A model generated the notes under the pieces. It worked only from the letters and a program-made list of their open reading frames with translations, ran no database searches and had not been told where the DNA came from. Positions 46,449 through 56,468 of a stretch of 64,000 nt of DNA are shown piece after piece. The stretch spans positions 124,001-188,000 of the forward strand of contig NC_019745.1 of the NCBI RefSeq assembly GCF_000317555.1. Reading direction: 5' to 3'. The stretch is from Gloeocapsa sp. PCC 7428. GTDB lineage: Bacteria > Cyanobacteriota > Cyanobacteriia > Cyanobacteriales > Chroococcidiopsidaceae. The position numbers and the translations under genes were made by a program. Positions within the stretch are counted from its first letter, which is position 1. Each line of letters opens with the position of its first letter.

Positions 46449-47291
46449 CTAATTTTTAATTCCTGTTGTTGCGATTCCTTGAATAAATTGTCTTTGACCG
46501 AAAAGGAACAAGATGACGATGGGAATCGTGGCGATCGCGACTGCTGCCATCAGTAAAGGCCAATTATTTGTAAACTGCTCTTGAAACTCGGCTAGCGCCA
46601 GTTGTACTGTCCTTAACTCTGGTCTTGTTGTAAACACTAACGGTTTAAACAAGTCATTCCATTCTCCGATAAAAGTAAATAAAAATAACGTGACCAACGC
46701 CGGACGCGACAACGGTAGCATCACCCGCCATAAAATTTGCCAGCGATTCGCGCCATCCAACGCCGCCGCTTCCTCTAACTCGATGGGAATTGTCAAGAAG
46801 TACTGGCGTAGCAAAAAAATCCCAAAGCCATTGACTGCTGTTGGCAGAATCAGCGCCCCGTAGGTGTTAATGAGATGTCCCCACTTGAGCACCAAGAATA
46901 TGGGAATAACTAATAATTGAAAAGGAATGACCAGCGTAGCTAAAACAATCAGTAGCACAACTTGCCGACCGAGGAATTTTAACCGCGCGAGTGCATACCC
47001 CGCCAAGGCTGAGGAAAATAGCTGAAAAGCAGTCACAGCTAGTGCAACCAGCGTAGAGTTCGCAAATGCTAGCAGGAACTTGCCGCGTTGCCAAGCGTCT
47101 TGATAATTAGCTAATGACCAGCCATTTTGTGGCATTAACGTGATTGTCGCTCCTTCTGGGGCAAAGGAGGTCAGAAAAACTATTCCTAGGGGTAGTAGTA
47201 TAAGACCCGCACCTAGTAGTAAAACAGCTAAGTTAACGACTTCTAATATAGATTCACGGGTGGCAGTGTTGTTGAGATTTTTTTTAGGCAT
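46449..47291 (-). CDS. Sugar ABC transporter permease (MalG-like)
   Basis: The protein has 280 residues with six membrane helices. The inner-loop EAA motif appears in ALDGANRWQILWRVMLPLSRPAL, which contacts the ATPase. The general pattern (LLIVLATLVIPFQLLVIPIFLVL, FLLRQYF) fits the CUT1 MalG group for sugars or osmolytes. The rest of the transporter (MalF-like permease, binding protein, ATPase) is not next to it, so it depends on distant genes or is a relict. The start is ATG. It is divergent from the alkane gene. Confidence 0.88.
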   Translation of the reverse strand: MPKKNLNNTATRESILEVVNLAVLLLGAGLILLPLGIVFLTSFAPEGATITLMPQNGWSLANYQDAWQRGKFLLAFANSTLVALAVTAFQLFSSALAGYALARLKFLGRQVVLLIVLATLVIPFQLLVIPIFLVLKWGHLINTYGALILPTAVNGFGIFLLRQYFLTIPIELEEAAALDGANRWQILWRVMLPLSRPALVTLFLFTFIGEWNDLFKPLVFTTRPELRTVQLALAEFQEQFTNNWPLLMAAVAIATIPIVILFLFGQRQFIQGIATTGIKN

Positions 47292-47485
47292 TGATACTAA
47301 TTTGGCTTTATGCTTTGATAAGCATTGATATTATTTTTTAATTTAAAAAATATTTCATGACCAAACGTAACGTAGCGCATCGAGATTTGTTAAGTTAAAT
47401 TTAACCATTTTCAACTTTACACTTGAGTTGCCAGGTTAACCAAGCTCGTATCAGTTGATTTACGTAAATAGGAGATAAAAGACCT

Positions 47486-48184
47486 ATGCAGCAGCTGGCT
47501 GCCACCGCCGCAGAACTTGATTTCCACAGCGAAACCTACAAGGACGCTTACAGTCGCATCAACGCGATCGTGATTGAAGGGGAGAAAGAAGCCCATGAAA
47601 ATTACATCCGATTAGCGGAACTGCTGCCAGAACACAAAGAGGAACTGATTCGCTTATCGAAGATGGAAAACCGCCACAAGAAAGGTTTTGAAGCTTGTGG
47701 GCGCAATCTTCAGGTCACACCAGATATGCAGTTTGCGCAAGAGTTCTTTGCCAAATTGCACCAAAACTTCCAAAAAGCAGCCGAATCAGGCAACGTAGTA
47801 ACTTGCTTACTCATTCAATCACTGATTATCGAATGCTTTGCGATCGCCGCTTACAATATCTATATTCCTGTTGCCGATGACTTTGCCCGTAAAATTACTG
47901 AAGGCGTAGTCAAAGACGAATACAGCCACCTCAACTTTGGTGAAGTCTGGTTAAAAGAACACTTTGAGGCATCGAAAGCTGAACTCGAACAAGCAAATCG
48001 TCAAAACCTTCCTATCGTTTGGCAAATGCTCAACGCAGTTGAAAACGATGCGCACACCTTAGCAATGGAAAAAGAAGCTTTAGTTGAAGATTTCATGATT
48101 CAATACGGTGAAGCGCTGAGTAACATCGGCTTCACTACCCGCGATATTATGCGGATGTCGGCATACGGACTTACAGCTGCATAA
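47486..48184 (+). CDS. ado: Aldehyde-deformylating oxygenase (alkane synthesis)
   Basis: This 232-residue ferritin-like di-iron enzyme turns fatty aldehydes into alkanes plus formate, giving the pentadecane and heptadecane of cyanobacterial membranes. The iron ligands fit Glu33, Glu61, His64, Glu116, Glu145 and His148, and Cys71 is the family cysteine. The length is normal. The next gene supplies its substrate. The ATG is preceded by a GGAGA ribosome site. A hairpin follows the stop, so the two alkane genes may be partly separated in expression. Confidence 0.96.
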   Translation: MQQLAATAAELDFHSETYKDAYSRINAIVIEGEKEAHENYIRLAELLPEHKEELIRLSKMENRHKKGFEACGRNLQVTPDMQFAQEFFAKLHQNFQKAAESGNVVTCLLIQSLIIECFAIAAYNIYIPVADDFARKITEGVVKDEYSHLNFGEVWLKEHFEASKAELEQANRQNLPIVWQMLNAVENDAHTLAMEKEALVEDFMIQYGEALSNIGFTTRDIMRMSAYGLTAA

Positions 48185-48198
48185 AACTTACCAAAGTG

Positions 48199-48221
48199 CA
48201 GGGGCGGAAAAATCGCCCCTG
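48199..48221 (+). repeat. Hairpin between the two alkane genes
   Basis: CAGGGGCG and CGCCCCTG form an 8-bp stem with a seven-base A-rich loop, ending 40 bases past the ado stop. No strong T-run follows, so it may attenuate or stabilise rather than fully terminate. This type of GC palindrome is common after cyanobacterial genes. Confidence 0.55.
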
Positions 48222-48377
48222 TATCAGTTTCACTGCATTGCCTAAACGTATACATTGATCGCCAGCAAACTGAGCCTCAACTCAGTTGATCTGTGTGATA
48301 TTTTTGTGAAAATTTTCCTAAATCTCACACTCTTCATTTTTTCTCACAGCAGCTACAAGTCTCATACAGCACAATAA

Positions 48378-49397
48378 ATGTTTGGTCTAATCGGTCATCT
48401 TACTAGTTTGGAACACGCCCAAGCAGTAGCTAAAGAGTTAGGCTACCCTGAATACGCAGATCAAGGGCTTGATTTTTGGTGCAGCGCTCCGCCCCAAATC
48501 GTCGATACTATCAAAGTTACAAGCATTACTGGGCAAATCATCGAAGGTCGGTACGTTGAGTCATGCTTTCTCCCTGAAATGCTGGCTTCGCGGCGCATCA
48601 AGGCAGCAACGCGAAAGGTTCTCAACGCGATGGCTCACGCACAAAAGCATGGAATCAATATTACGGCTTTGGGCGGTTTCTCATCGATTATTTTTGAAAA
48701 TTTTAACCTTTACCAAAATCGCCAAGTGCGCAACGTGCGGCTAGAGTTTGAGCGGTTTACGACAGGTAACACGCACACAGCTTATATTATTTGTCGTCAA
48801 GTTGAACAAGCCTCTGAGAAGCTAGGGATTGAACTCTCGAAAGCAACTGTTGCCGTGTGTGGTGCGACAGGTGACATCGGTAGCGCAATCTGCCGTTGGT
48901 TAGACGCGAGAACAGATGTAGCTGAGTTGCTATTAATTGCGCGTAATCAAGAGCGACTACAGCATTTACAATCCGAACTCGGTCGTGGCAAGATTATGAG
49001 TTTGGAGGAAGCTTTACCGCAAGCAGACATTATCGTTTGGGTTGCTAGTATGCCCAAGGGTATGGAAATCGATCCAACAACGCTCAAGCAACCTTGTTTA
49101 TTGATTGATGGAGGCTATCCTAAAAATTTAGTAACCAAAGTACAGCACCCTGGCGTGTATGTGCTTAATGGCGGTATCGTTGAGCATTCGCTTGACATTG
49201 ACTGGCGAATTATGAGCATAGTTAATATGGAAGTTCCTGCTCGTCAACTCTTTGCTTGTTTTGCTGAGTCAATGCTACTCGAATTTGAAAAGCTGTACAC
49301 TAACTTTTCTTGGGGACGCAACCAAATTACAGTAGAAAAAATGGAACACATTGGTCAAGTATCTATCAAACATGGTTTTCGTCCTTTGTTAGTCTAG
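48378..49397 (+). CDS. aar: Long-chain acyl-ACP reductase (alkane synthesis)
   Basis: This 339-residue NADPH-dependent enzyme reduces acyl-ACP to the fatty aldehyde used by the upstream oxygenase. The [14 protein letters not shown] start, the Rossmann motif [15 protein letters not shown] and the catalytic Cys in [12 protein letters not shown] identify it. The length is normal. It lies 193 bases after ado and 162 before accA, the usual cyanobacterial ado-aar(-accA) order, so fatty-acid supply and alkane output are clustered. Confidence 0.96.
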   Translation: MFGLIGHLTSLEHAQAVAKELGYPEYADQGLDFWCSAPPQIVDTIKVTSITGQIIEGRYVESCFLPEMLASRRIKAATRKVLNAMAHAQKHGINITALGGFSSIIFENFNLYQNRQVRNVRLEFERFTTGNTHTAYIICRQVEQASEKLGIELSKATVAVCGATGDIGSAICRWLDARTDVAELLLIARNQERLQHLQSELGRGKIMSLEEALPQADIIVWVASMPKGMEIDPTTLKQPCLLIDGGYPKNLVTKVQHPGVYVLNGGIVEHSLDIDWRIMSIVNMEVPARQLFACFAESMLLEFEKLYTNFSWGRNQITVEKMEHIGQVSIKHGFRPLLV

Positions 49398-49522
49398 GGG
49401 TGAGGAGTGAAAAGCGAGCATTAGTGATTAGTGAGAGAGTAGGAGTGTAGGAGCGTTGTAGAGTGGGAGAGACGAAGATGCTATTTTACCCGCCTACCTA
49501 CTTACGCAACAACCCGCCTACT

Positions 49523-49555
49523 CCCCTGACCCCCGACCTCTGACCCCTGACCCCT
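49523..49555 (+). repeat. CTGACCCC repeat abutting the accA start codon
   Basis: CTGACCCC-type units repeat with a period of about seven to eight bases and end four bases before the accA ATG at 49560. No Shine-Dalgarno is present. Compare the CTCTGAC array before yihY (29828-29846). Confidence 0.65.
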
Positions 49556-49559
49556 CACT

Positions 49560-50537
49560 ATGGCAACTACTGAGCGTAAACCACTACTTTTAGACTTTGA
49601 GAAGCCGCTAATTGAACTTGAATCACGAATTGATCAAATTCGCGAACTTGCGGCAGAAAATGGCGTCGATGTCTCTGAAGATATTCGCCAGTTGGAAGCC
49701 CGCGCCATGCAACTACGACAAGAAATTTTTAGTAGTCTTTCGCCTTCGCAGAAGTTGCAATTGGCACGTCATCCGCGCCGTCCGAGTACGCTTGATTACA
49801 TTCAAGCGATTAGCGATGAATGGATGGAACTACACGGCGATCGCCGAGGAACTGACGATCCGGCTTTAGTTGGTGGAGTGGCAAAACTTGCTGGGCGCGC
49901 GGTTGTGATGCTGGGACATCAAAAAGGACGCGACACAAAAGATAATATTGCGCGAAACTTTGGCATGGCTTCTCCTGGGGGCTATCGTAAAGCAATTCGG
50001 CTGATGGAACACGCCAATCGCTTCGGAATGCCGATCTTGACTTTTATTGACACGCCAGGTGCTTTACCCACAGCAGAAGCGGAATACAAAGGTGCAGGTG
50101 AAGCGATCGCTTATAATCTCCGCGAAATGTTTCGCTTTGAAGTACCGATTATTTGTACTGTCATCGGTGAAGGCGGTTCGGGCGGTGCTTTAGGGATCGG
50201 TGTTGGCGATCGCTTACTGATGTTTGAACACTCGGTTTACACCGTTGCGACTCCTGAAGCTTGTGCGGCAATTCTCTGGAAAGATGCAGCTAAAGCTTCC
50301 CAAGCTGCGGTAGCTTTAAAAATTACGGCTCCCGATTTAAAAAATCTGGGTATTCTTGACCAAATCTTATCAGAACCAAGTGGCGGCGCGCATTCTGATC
50401 CATTAGGGGCAGCAACGATTCTCAAGCAAGCATTAATTGAAAACTTAGAAGCCCTCTTGCAAACAAGCGGTCAAGAACGCCGTAAAATGCGCTACCAAAA
50501 ATTCCGTAGATTAGGTGTTTTTACTGATTTGCCTTAA
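49560..50537 (+). CDS. accA: Acetyl-CoA carboxylase carboxyltransferase subunit alpha
   Basis: This 325-residue alpha subunit carries carboxyl groups from biotin to acetyl-CoA, the first committed step of fatty-acid synthesis. Marks are the N-terminal [15 protein letters not shown] helix, [23 protein letters not shown], the oxyanion [14 protein letters not shown] and [12 protein letters not shown]. The length is normal. It follows aar, and its leader is a heptad repeat with no visible ribosome site. It supplies malonyl-CoA for the lipid pathway that feeds the alkane genes. Confidence 0.97.
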   Translation: MATTERKPLLLDFEKPLIELESRIDQIRELAAENGVDVSEDIRQLEARAMQLRQEIFSSLSPSQKLQLARHPRRPSTLDYIQAISDEWMELHGDRRGTDDPALVGGVAKLAGRAVVMLGHQKGRDTKDNIARNFGMASPGGYRKAIRLMEHANRFGMPILTFIDTPGALPTAEAEYKGAGEAIAYNLREMFRFEVPIICTVIGEGGSGGALGIGVGDRLLMFEHSVYTVATPEACAAILWKDAAKASQAAVALKITAPDLKNLGILDQILSEPSGGAHSDPLGAATILKQALIENLEALLQTSGQERRKMRYQKFRRLGVFTDLP

Positions 50538-50831
50538 GCAAGTCCGTTAATTGCGATCGAGAAGGCAAGTGATATAATTACCCTTAGCGTGTAAAGTTTC
50601 TTTACAGATAACGCGTCCTACTACAGTTATGTAGCTGGGATGGTTTGCTCGTGGTTACTTGCTTTTGAGCAGCCGGCTCGGTTGTTACTTTGTTCGTTAC
50701 CAAGCAATTATTTGGAATCGTATTATGCCAGAAAGAACATTAATCTAAGTCTCAGACCTGATTAATCTATCTAGGGTAAGAAGTTGAGATAATGAGGAAG
50801 CAATGCCACTTCTTCAAGGAAACAGGAATTC

Positions 50832-51554
50832 ATGAATTTGGCGAAAAATAAAAGCGCCTTGATTACTGGTGCAAGTAGTGGAATTGGAAAAGCAACCGCT
50901 TTAGCATTTGCTAAGGTGGGAATTGATGTTGTATTAGTGAGTCGAACTCAAGACAAACTAGCGGCTGTAGCTAGTGCAGTCGAGCAAACTGGCGCAAAAG
51001 CAACCACCTATGCGCTCGATTTAGCTGATATTGAACAAGTGCGAGAGAAAATCAGCGCGCTCGCAGCAGATGCGGCAGTCGATATTTTAATCAATAGCGC
51101 TGGAATGGGATATACCGGAAACTTGAGCGACACACCATTAGGCGATTGGCAAGCAGTGATGAACTTGAATCTCACAAGCGTGTTTCAATGCATTTTAGGA
51201 GTGTTACCGACAATGCGCGATCGCGGTACAGGGACAATCGTCAACGTCGCTTCAGTCGCGGGTTTGCAACCTTTTCCGAGTTGGGGCGCTTATTCGGTGA
51301 GTAAAGCAGGACTGATTGCGCTTTCTAAAACCTTAGCAGCAGAAGAACGTCAAAATGGAATTCGGGTCACGACGATTTGCCCAGGTGCTGTTGATACTGA
51401 GCTATGGAACAGCGATACTGTGGGAATTAAGCTTGAGCGATCGGCAATGTTAACGCCAGAAAGCGTTGCGCAGTCAATATTGCACACCGTACTCCTTCCA
51501 GAACAAGCCGTCATCGAGGAGTTAACCTTAATGCCCAGCACTGGCGTTTTGTAA
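50832..51554 (+). CDS. Short-chain dehydrogenase/reductase
   Basis: The protein has 240 residues of classical SDR type: TGASSGIGKATA cofactor loop, the DLAD acidic residue, NSAG motif, Ser in VASVAG and the YSVSKAG catalytic Tyr-x-x-x-Lys. The PGAVDTELW segment resembles FabG-like ketoreductases. It reduces or oxidises an unknown carbonyl with NAD(P)H. It lies about 290 bases after accA; nothing shows they share a transcript. The start ATG follows AAGGAAACAGG. Confidence 0.9.
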   Translation: MNLAKNKSALITGASSGIGKATALAFAKVGIDVVLVSRTQDKLAAVASAVEQTGAKATTYALDLADIEQVREKISALAADAAVDILINSAGMGYTGNLSDTPLGDWQAVMNLNLTSVFQCILGVLPTMRDRGTGTIVNVASVAGLQPFPSWGAYSVSKAGLIALSKTLAAEERQNGIRVTTICPGAVDTELWNSDTVGIKLERSAMLTPESVAQSILHTVLLPEQAVIEELTLMPSTGVL

Positions 51555-51680
51555 AGCTATCAGCAATGACCACATAGCATTCAACCTTCAGATACCAACT
51601 GTAGGATTGATATTCGCGACTAAATGTGTTGGATTCAACACTCACAATTATTACGAAAACCTTAATTGAGACTTTAGACC

Positions 51681-52400
51681 ATGACTATTGGATTCCCCAA
51701 CGGTTCTCCTCGCTCCAACTCACCTTTGATGCCAGATAGTTTAGAAGATACAATCAACCGCATTGCGACACGACCAGACCGCAATACCCAAAATGGGAAA
51801 GAAGCACAATTGCAACCGCCTTCCGAAGAACTCAACGAAGCGATGGTAGAAGCAGTACGCACGATGCTATTAGGCGTGGGAGAAGATCCAGAACGCGAGG
51901 GGCTACTCAAAACTCCTAAGCGCGTCGTTGAAGCTATGCGCTTTCTTACCAGCGGTTATAACCAATCATTAGAAGACCTTGTTAATAACGCCATCTTTGA
52001 CGAAGGTCACAACGAGATGGTACTTGTGAGAGACATTAACTTCTTTAGCTTGTGCGAACATCATATGCTGCCATTTATGGGCAGAGCACACGTTGCGTAT
52101 ATCCCTAATGAAAAAGTGGTGGGATTAAGCAAGTTAGCGCGGATTGTGGAGATGTATTCGCGTCGCTTGCAAGTCCAAGAACGTCTTACGCGTCAAATTG
52201 CCGAAGCTGTACAGACGATTCTAGAACCCCAAGGTGTTGCTGTCGTCATGGAAGCAACGCATATGTGTATGGTAATGCGCGGCGTTCAAAAACCAGGGTC
52301 ATGGACGGTGACTAGTGCGATGGTCGGCGTATTTCATGACGAGCAAAAAACGCGTGAAGAGTTTTTGAATTTGATTCGACATCAGCCAGCGTTTTTCTAG
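51681..52400 (+). CDS. folE: GTP cyclohydrolase I
   Basis: This 239-residue enzyme converts GTP to 7,8-dihydroneopterin triphosphate, the start of folate and tetrahydrobiopterin synthesis. The zinc/active-site block [18 protein letters not shown] and the [13 protein letters not shown] and [13 protein letters not shown] segments are diagnostic. The N-terminal 45 residues are a low-conservation extension. Its last 89 bases overlap the end of the minus-strand trpF gene. Confidence 0.96.
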   Translation: MTIGFPNGSPRSNSPLMPDSLEDTINRIATRPDRNTQNGKEAQLQPPSEELNEAMVEAVRTMLLGVGEDPEREGLLKTPKRVVEAMRFLTSGYNQSLEDLVNNAIFDEGHNEMVLVRDINFFSLCEHHMLPFMGRAHVAYIPNEKVVGLSKLARIVEMYSRRLQVQERLTRQIAEAVQTILEPQGVAVVMEATHMCMVMRGVQKPGSWTVTSAMVGVFHDEQKTREEFLNLIRHQPAFF

Positions 52401-53025
52401 CTGCTAATTGTTGAAATAGCTGTGCAACTTTCGTTAAATCTTTATCACCAGGGGCGCGCTCTACACCACTCGACAAATCGATACCGTAAGGTTTTAACTG
52501 ATTAAGTGCATCACTAACGTTTTCTGGAGTTAATCCGCCCGCGAGTAACCACGGACAACTTGGGCAAAACTGCCGTAGGGTTGTCCAATTTAGGGTTTTT
52601 CCAGTACCTCCTAACATTTGAGGATGATAGGCATCGAGTAAGAGTGTATCTACGCAGTCAATATAAAGATTTGCTTGTACTAATGCTTGTGAATCGCGCA
52701 CTCGTAGGGCTTTAATGATTTCTACGCCAGTGGGTAACTCTTGGCGCAGTTGCGTACAAAATTCTGGAGATTCATCGCCGTGCAATTGAACGCCAGTAAG
52801 ACCGCCGGCTACCGCAACTTGATAGATTTCTACAATAGTCGTATTTGCAAAAACACCAATGCGCTCGATGTGTTGTGGGATTTGCGACACGATCGCTTGA
52901 ATTTGTGTCGCGCTGATATAGCGTGGTGAGGCTGGTACGCAAATAAATCCGAGCGCGGTTGCGCCTAATTGGGCGATCGCTTGTCCTTGTTCAGGTTTTG
53001 TAATTCCGCAAATTTTGACTCGCAT
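52312..53025 (-). CDS. trpF: Phosphoribosylanthranilate isomerase
   Basis: This enzyme isomerises N-(5-phosphoribosyl)anthranilate in tryptophan synthesis. The KICGIT start, [21 protein letters not shown] and [10 protein letters not shown], plus the closing [16 protein letters not shown], give the (beta/alpha)8 barrel with its phosphate site. Family members are about 205-215 residues; here 237, because about 28 residues are added at the C-terminus by reading into the end of folE. The ancestral stop may have been lost. It stands alone from other trp genes. Confidence 0.94.
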   Translation of the reverse strand: MRVKICGITKPEQGQAIAQLGATALGFICVPASPRYISATQIQAIVSQIPQHIERIGVFANTTIVEIYQVAVAGGLTGVQLHGDESPEFCTQLRQELPTGVEIIKALRVRDSQALVQANLYIDCVDTLLLDAYHPQMLGGTGKTLNWTTLRQFCPSCPWLLAGGLTPENVSDALNQLKPYGIDLSSGVERAPGDKDLTKVAQLFQQLAARKTLADVESNSKTLHAFFARHEIRRPSH

Positions 53026-53144
53026 TAAGTTTTGTGTCGAAAATACGTTGTAACTGTTAACTCTTAAAACAGAGACTATGTTTGTCCTAACGAAATTTGA
53101 TAATCCTTAATTATTCATATCTTATTTGTTTAGGAGAGAGAAAC

Positions 53145-53426
53145 TTGACTGACTTAATTTTACTAGCAGCCGTGCAATCAACAGTTCCTGACACGGTACG
53201 GTGGAGTTGGACAGGATCGGCAATCATTATCGGTGCTTCTCTGTTGATTCTGTTTATTGCTGGTCGGACAATTCGTTTTCCTCAAGTTGGTCCTAAGATG
53301 CCTTTACCGTTCCCTGCACTGTTTAATAATCCGAGTGTGGGTACAGTCCTCGGTTCTGTGAGCTTGGGTCATATTGTCGGTTTCGGTATTATCTTAGGAC
53401 TTAACAATCTTGGCGTTCTCAAGTAG
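53145..53426 (+). CDS. psaK: Photosystem I subunit PsaK
   Basis: The protein has about 93 residues with two membrane helices (SAIIIGASLLILFIAG, and the final SLGHIVGFGIILGL) and the conserved GPKMPLPFP loop. PsaK sits at the edge of photosystem I and helps state transitions. The start is set at TTG 53145 (MTDLILLAA), with AGGAGA seven to eight bases upstream; the frame from 53097 is not family-like. A strong hairpin follows the stop. Confidence 0.92.
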   Translation: MTDLILLAAVQSTVPDTVRWSWTGSAIIIGASLLILFIAGRTIRFPQVGPKMPLPFPALFNNPSVGTVLGSVSLGHIVGFGIILGLNNLGVLK

Positions 53427-53468
53427 ACTACACCAGCGTCTTTTGTTTATTCACAATTAACAAGCCGT

Positions 53469-53496
53469 AGCGGTGAGGATTTCCTCCCGCTTTATT
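53469..53496 (+). terminator. Terminator after psaK
   Basis: AGCGG-(T)-GAGG and CCTC-CCGCT pair around an ATTT loop with one bulged T, followed by TTATTT. It lies 43 bases past the stop. Confidence 0.65.
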
Positions 53497-53521
53497 TATC
53501 TATCCTCCTCCCATTTCCCCA

Positions 53522-53545
53522 TTCTGACTTCTGCCTTCTGCCTCT
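53522..53545 (+). repeat. TTCTGAC/TTCTGCC heptad repeat
   Basis: Three to four units with a 7-base period (TTCTGAC, TTCTGCC, TTCTGCC, TCT). It is a degenerate relative of the CTCTGAC arrays at 29828 and 49523 but here lies away from a start codon. Confidence 0.5.
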
Positions 53546-53730
53546 TAAATGTACGGATTCCTCGAAATCACTAGAGTAGTACTGAGTCAGAGTGATTGTC
53601 TATTCTAGAAGTAAGGTGAATTACAAATCTATAATTGCTGGATAACTCACATCTGAGCAGAATTCTTGACAAAATCTAGCAAATATGCACAGATTGTCTG
53701 CCTTAAAGTGCTGAGTTTTAGGAAAATTTC

Positions 53731-54927
53731 ATGCAAACAAGTTGGCGAATTGGATCTTTATTTGGCATCCCGCTGTTACTCGATCCTTTGTGGTTCGTAA
53801 TTTTGGCAGTAGTCACACTCAATTTTGGTTTAGCTTACCAACAATGGGGAGCAGCATTAGGCTGGAGTGCGGGAATCGTTACAGCATTGCTGTTGTTTGG
53901 TTCAGTGCTGTTACACGAACTCGGTCATAGCTTAGCAGCGCGATCGCAAGGCATTAAAGTTAAATCTATTACATTATTTCTCTTTGGTGGTATTGCCGCA
54001 ATTGAGGAAGAATCAAAAACACCAGGACAAGCATTTCAAGTGGCGATCGCAGGTCCTAGCGTAAGTATTGTTATCTTCGTATTACTGACAACGATCGCCT
54101 ATCTCTTACCTACAGGTAGCTTGTCGAGTACGCTGATTGGCGATTTGGCAAAAATCAACTTGGTGTTAGCACTGTTTAATTTAATTCCTGGCTTACCTTT
54201 AGATGGCGGACAAGTTTTAAAAGCCGCCGTGTGGAAAGTCACTGGTAATCGCTTTCAAGCGGTACGCACTGCGGCTAGCGCCGGACAAATTTTAGGTTGG
54301 AGTGCGATCGCATTAGGTTTTGCGATTGATTTCATGACTGGCGAGTTGGTGTCTGGGTTGTGGTTTGTCCTGCTAGGCTGGTTTGGAATTCGCAATGCGA
54401 CAGCTTATAAAAACGTCACATCGTTGCAAGAAGCATTACTCACGCTAAAAGTCAGTGATGCGATGAATAAGGACTTTCGAGTTGTCGATGCAGATTCAAC
54501 ACTGCGTCAGTTTGCAGACTTGTTTCTTCTCGAACCTAACTCAACGCAAGTTTATTTTGCTGCTTCAGACGGACGCTATCGCGGGAAAGTATCAGTAGAC
54601 GATTTGCGCCTAATTGAACGCAGTCAGTGGGAAACGCAAACTTTGCACAGCATTGCGCGTCCTTTGACAGAAATTCCCACAGTGACCGAAACAACTTCAT
54701 TTGCAGAGGTCATTAATCAGATGGAAAATCAACAACTGCAACAAATTACCGTACTTTCTCCCGCTGGGGCGGTTGCAGGTTTAGTTGATAAAGGTGATAT
54801 TGTCCGAACACTCGCAGCAAAGCTAAAATTACGGATTACCGACGCCGAAATCAAGCGCGTTAAAGAAGAAGGTACGTATCCCCCAGGATTACCACTCAGT
54901 GCGATCGCCAAAGCAGCTAGTAAGTAA
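53731..54927 (+). CDS. Site-2-type membrane metalloprotease with CBS domains
   Basis: The protein has 398 residues: about six membrane helices, the zinc motif HELGH (in LLHELGHSLAARSQG), and the third ligand region NLIPGLPLDGGQ. Residues about 245-370 hold two CBS domains, which bind adenosyl ligands and may gate activity. S2P enzymes cut membrane-bound anti-sigma or regulatory proteins within the bilayer. The arrangement (M50 core plus CBS) is typical of cyanobacterial S2P-like proteins. It stands alone and converges on the lipid kinase gene. Confidence 0.92.
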   Translation: MQTSWRIGSLFGIPLLLDPLWFVILAVVTLNFGLAYQQWGAALGWSAGIVTALLLFGSVLLHELGHSLAARSQGIKVKSITLFLFGGIAAIEEESKTPGQAFQVAIAGPSVSIVIFVLLTTIAYLLPTGSLSSTLIGDLAKINLVLALFNLIPGLPLDGGQVLKAAVWKVTGNRFQAVRTAASAGQILGWSAIALGFAIDFMTGELVSGLWFVLLGWFGIRNATAYKNVTSLQEALLTLKVSDAMNKDFRVVDADSTLRQFADLFLLEPNSTQVYFAASDGRYRGKVSVDDLRLIERSQWETQTLHSIARPLTEIPTVTETTSFAEVINQMENQQLQQITVLSPAGAVAGLVDKGDIVRTLAAKLKLRITDAEIKRVKEEGTYPPGLPLSAIAKAASK

Positions 54928-55049
54928 ATCTCTTGCACAGATCTTGAAAAGCTTCCAAATTTGGGGGTTGCACACAAGATCTAGATGGATGCAGGAAGTA
55001 TAAATCCGGATAAGAGGTTTAGAGGATAAGAATATGCAATCCTTTAGCC

Positions 55050-55961
55050 TCAATTTTCTTCGTTTCTTGGTATAAACACATTCAAACTACTAGGAATACA
55101 TTCAATTTCTATGGGTGTTGTTCCTATGAGATTACCATCTAAGACAACGGGTTGCGGAGGTGTTGTCGTAATTTTGATGTGTCTAGCGCGGAGATGATGT
55201 ACATTATCAAGCTCTACAGGATTATCGTTGAAGCCTGATTTAATGAGATGGTAAAGTGCGATCGCTCCTTCGAGGCGAGACTGCGGAGAAGTTATTGTAA
55301 TATCTAAAAGACCATCATCGGCATAAACTCCTGTTGTACCGTGCGCTAGTACAGAAGTTGGTGGCGCTGAGTTGGCGACAGTGACAGCTGTTGCTTGTTG
55401 AATTGCGGCTGTTTGTGATTCAGTTTCCACACGAGTTTCAAAAGGTTTCATCCCCTGCCAAAATTGTTTGACTCCAGCCAAGATATAAGCTAAAGCCCCA
55501 AAACGATTTTTTGCCTCACTGTCAGCTTGTTCAATAGTTTTTGCTTCAAAACCAATTCCAGCAAGTAGTACCATTGGTTTTCCATTACACAAAGCAGTAT
55601 CAACCAAACGCGTGTGACTTGCTAAGATAATTTGACACGCAGCTTTGAGATCTTTCGGAATACCGAGATAGGTTGCAAAAGCGTTAGCAGTTCCTCTAGG
55701 AATAACACCAAAAGGAATTTCTGTACCAATTAAAGCCTCAGCCGCCGCCGAAACTGTCCCATCACCCCCAGCAGCAATCACAACTTCTGCACCACTTTCT
55801 ACAGCTTGATGTGCTAATTGACCAGCACTCACTTCAGGAGTTGTAAAATAAACACTCAAGTTAAACTCCGGCTCTAACATCGCACGGATTTCCATCAATT
55901 CTTGTTCAGTTTCACGTTGCTCTGAAGCAGGTTTCAAAATAAGATAAGCTGAGCGAGACAT
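55050..55961 (-). CDS. Diacylglycerol/lipid kinase (YegS-like)
   Basis: The protein has about 303 residues. The GGDGT nucleotide site is in VVIAAGGDGTVSAAAEA, followed by PRGTANAFATYLGIP and the GFEAKTIEQADSEAKNRFG block, all very close to the kinase half of the PRC fusion at 4089-5693; no PRC barrel here. The two are clearly paralogues. The ATG at 55961 (MSRSAYLILKP) is preferred over a TTG at 56009. It converges on the site-2 protease gene. Confidence 0.9.
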   Translation of the reverse strand: MSRSAYLILKPASEQRETEQELMEIRAMLEPEFNLSVYFTTPEVSAGQLAHQAVESGAEVVIAAGGDGTVSAAAEALIGTEIPFGVIPRGTANAFATYLGIPKDLKAACQIILASHTRLVDTALCNGKPMVLLAGIGFEAKTIEQADSEAKNRFGALAYILAGVKQFWQGMKPFETRVETESQTAAIQQATAVTVANSAPPTSVLAHGTTGVYADDGLLDITITSPQSRLEGAIALYHLIKSGFNDNPVELDNVHHLRARHIKITTTPPQPVVLDGNLIGTTPIEIECIPSSLNVFIPRNEEN

Positions 55962-56468
55962 AAGCAGCAAGTCTTGAACGTTGTCAGAAAGTAGGAAAGA
56001 AATTGGCAAAAAACTTTACTTATAAATCTGAAGGTTATTCATCCAGCGGCAAAAGCATCGTAATTCCTTGCAGCAATCCTACACGTTTATTTATTACCTA
56101 GCTTCCTGCTTCTGTTGAAGCAAGCACTTGTGTAGAAACTGAGTTGTGTTCTTAACTCAATACTTATAGGAGTTACGCACTTGCCCCCTAAATTCCCCAT
56201 GAGTGGGGGACTTCAACTCAGATTCCCCCCGCCCCCTCTCACTCTCCCCCAATGCATGGGGGAGAAGATAAGGATGAAACTTTTATGTTTGGGGCTAGGG
56301 GGGCGGAATAGATTCAACTGCGTAAGTCCTGACTTAATTTAGAAGTCGCCTCAACAAGATGCAGGTCTTCTTTAAGAAGTAGACAAAAAAATCATAAAAA
56401 AAATCTAGCTATAGGCGGGTGAAGCTAGCAAAATAAGAAGTAAGGTTTTGATAAGAATTGACCCTTAC
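55962..56468. other. Intergenic region holding a MITE-like element
   Basis: About 500 bases without a gene. Its centre is the 163-bp inverted-repeat element at 56168-56330; the remainder is AT-rich with no clear signal. Confidence 0.5.
56168..56330. mobile_element. MITE-like element, 163 bp
   Basis: AGGAGTTACGCA (56168-56179) and TGCGTAAGTCCT (56319-56330) are 11/12 inverted repeats. The interior is palindromic with CCCCCAATGCATGGGGG-type stretches and encodes nothing. The ends resemble those of small non-autonomous insertion elements common in cyanobacteria. No clean target duplication was seen, so it may be old. Confidence 0.6.

Larger units (their letters stand above)
53427..53730. other. 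Intergenic region between psaK and the site-2 protease gene
   Basis: It holds the psaK terminator (53469-53496), a TTCTGACTTCTGCC-type heptad run (53522-53545), and about 150 AT-rich bases that must carry the promoter of the protease gene. No other element was found. Confidence 0.55.
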
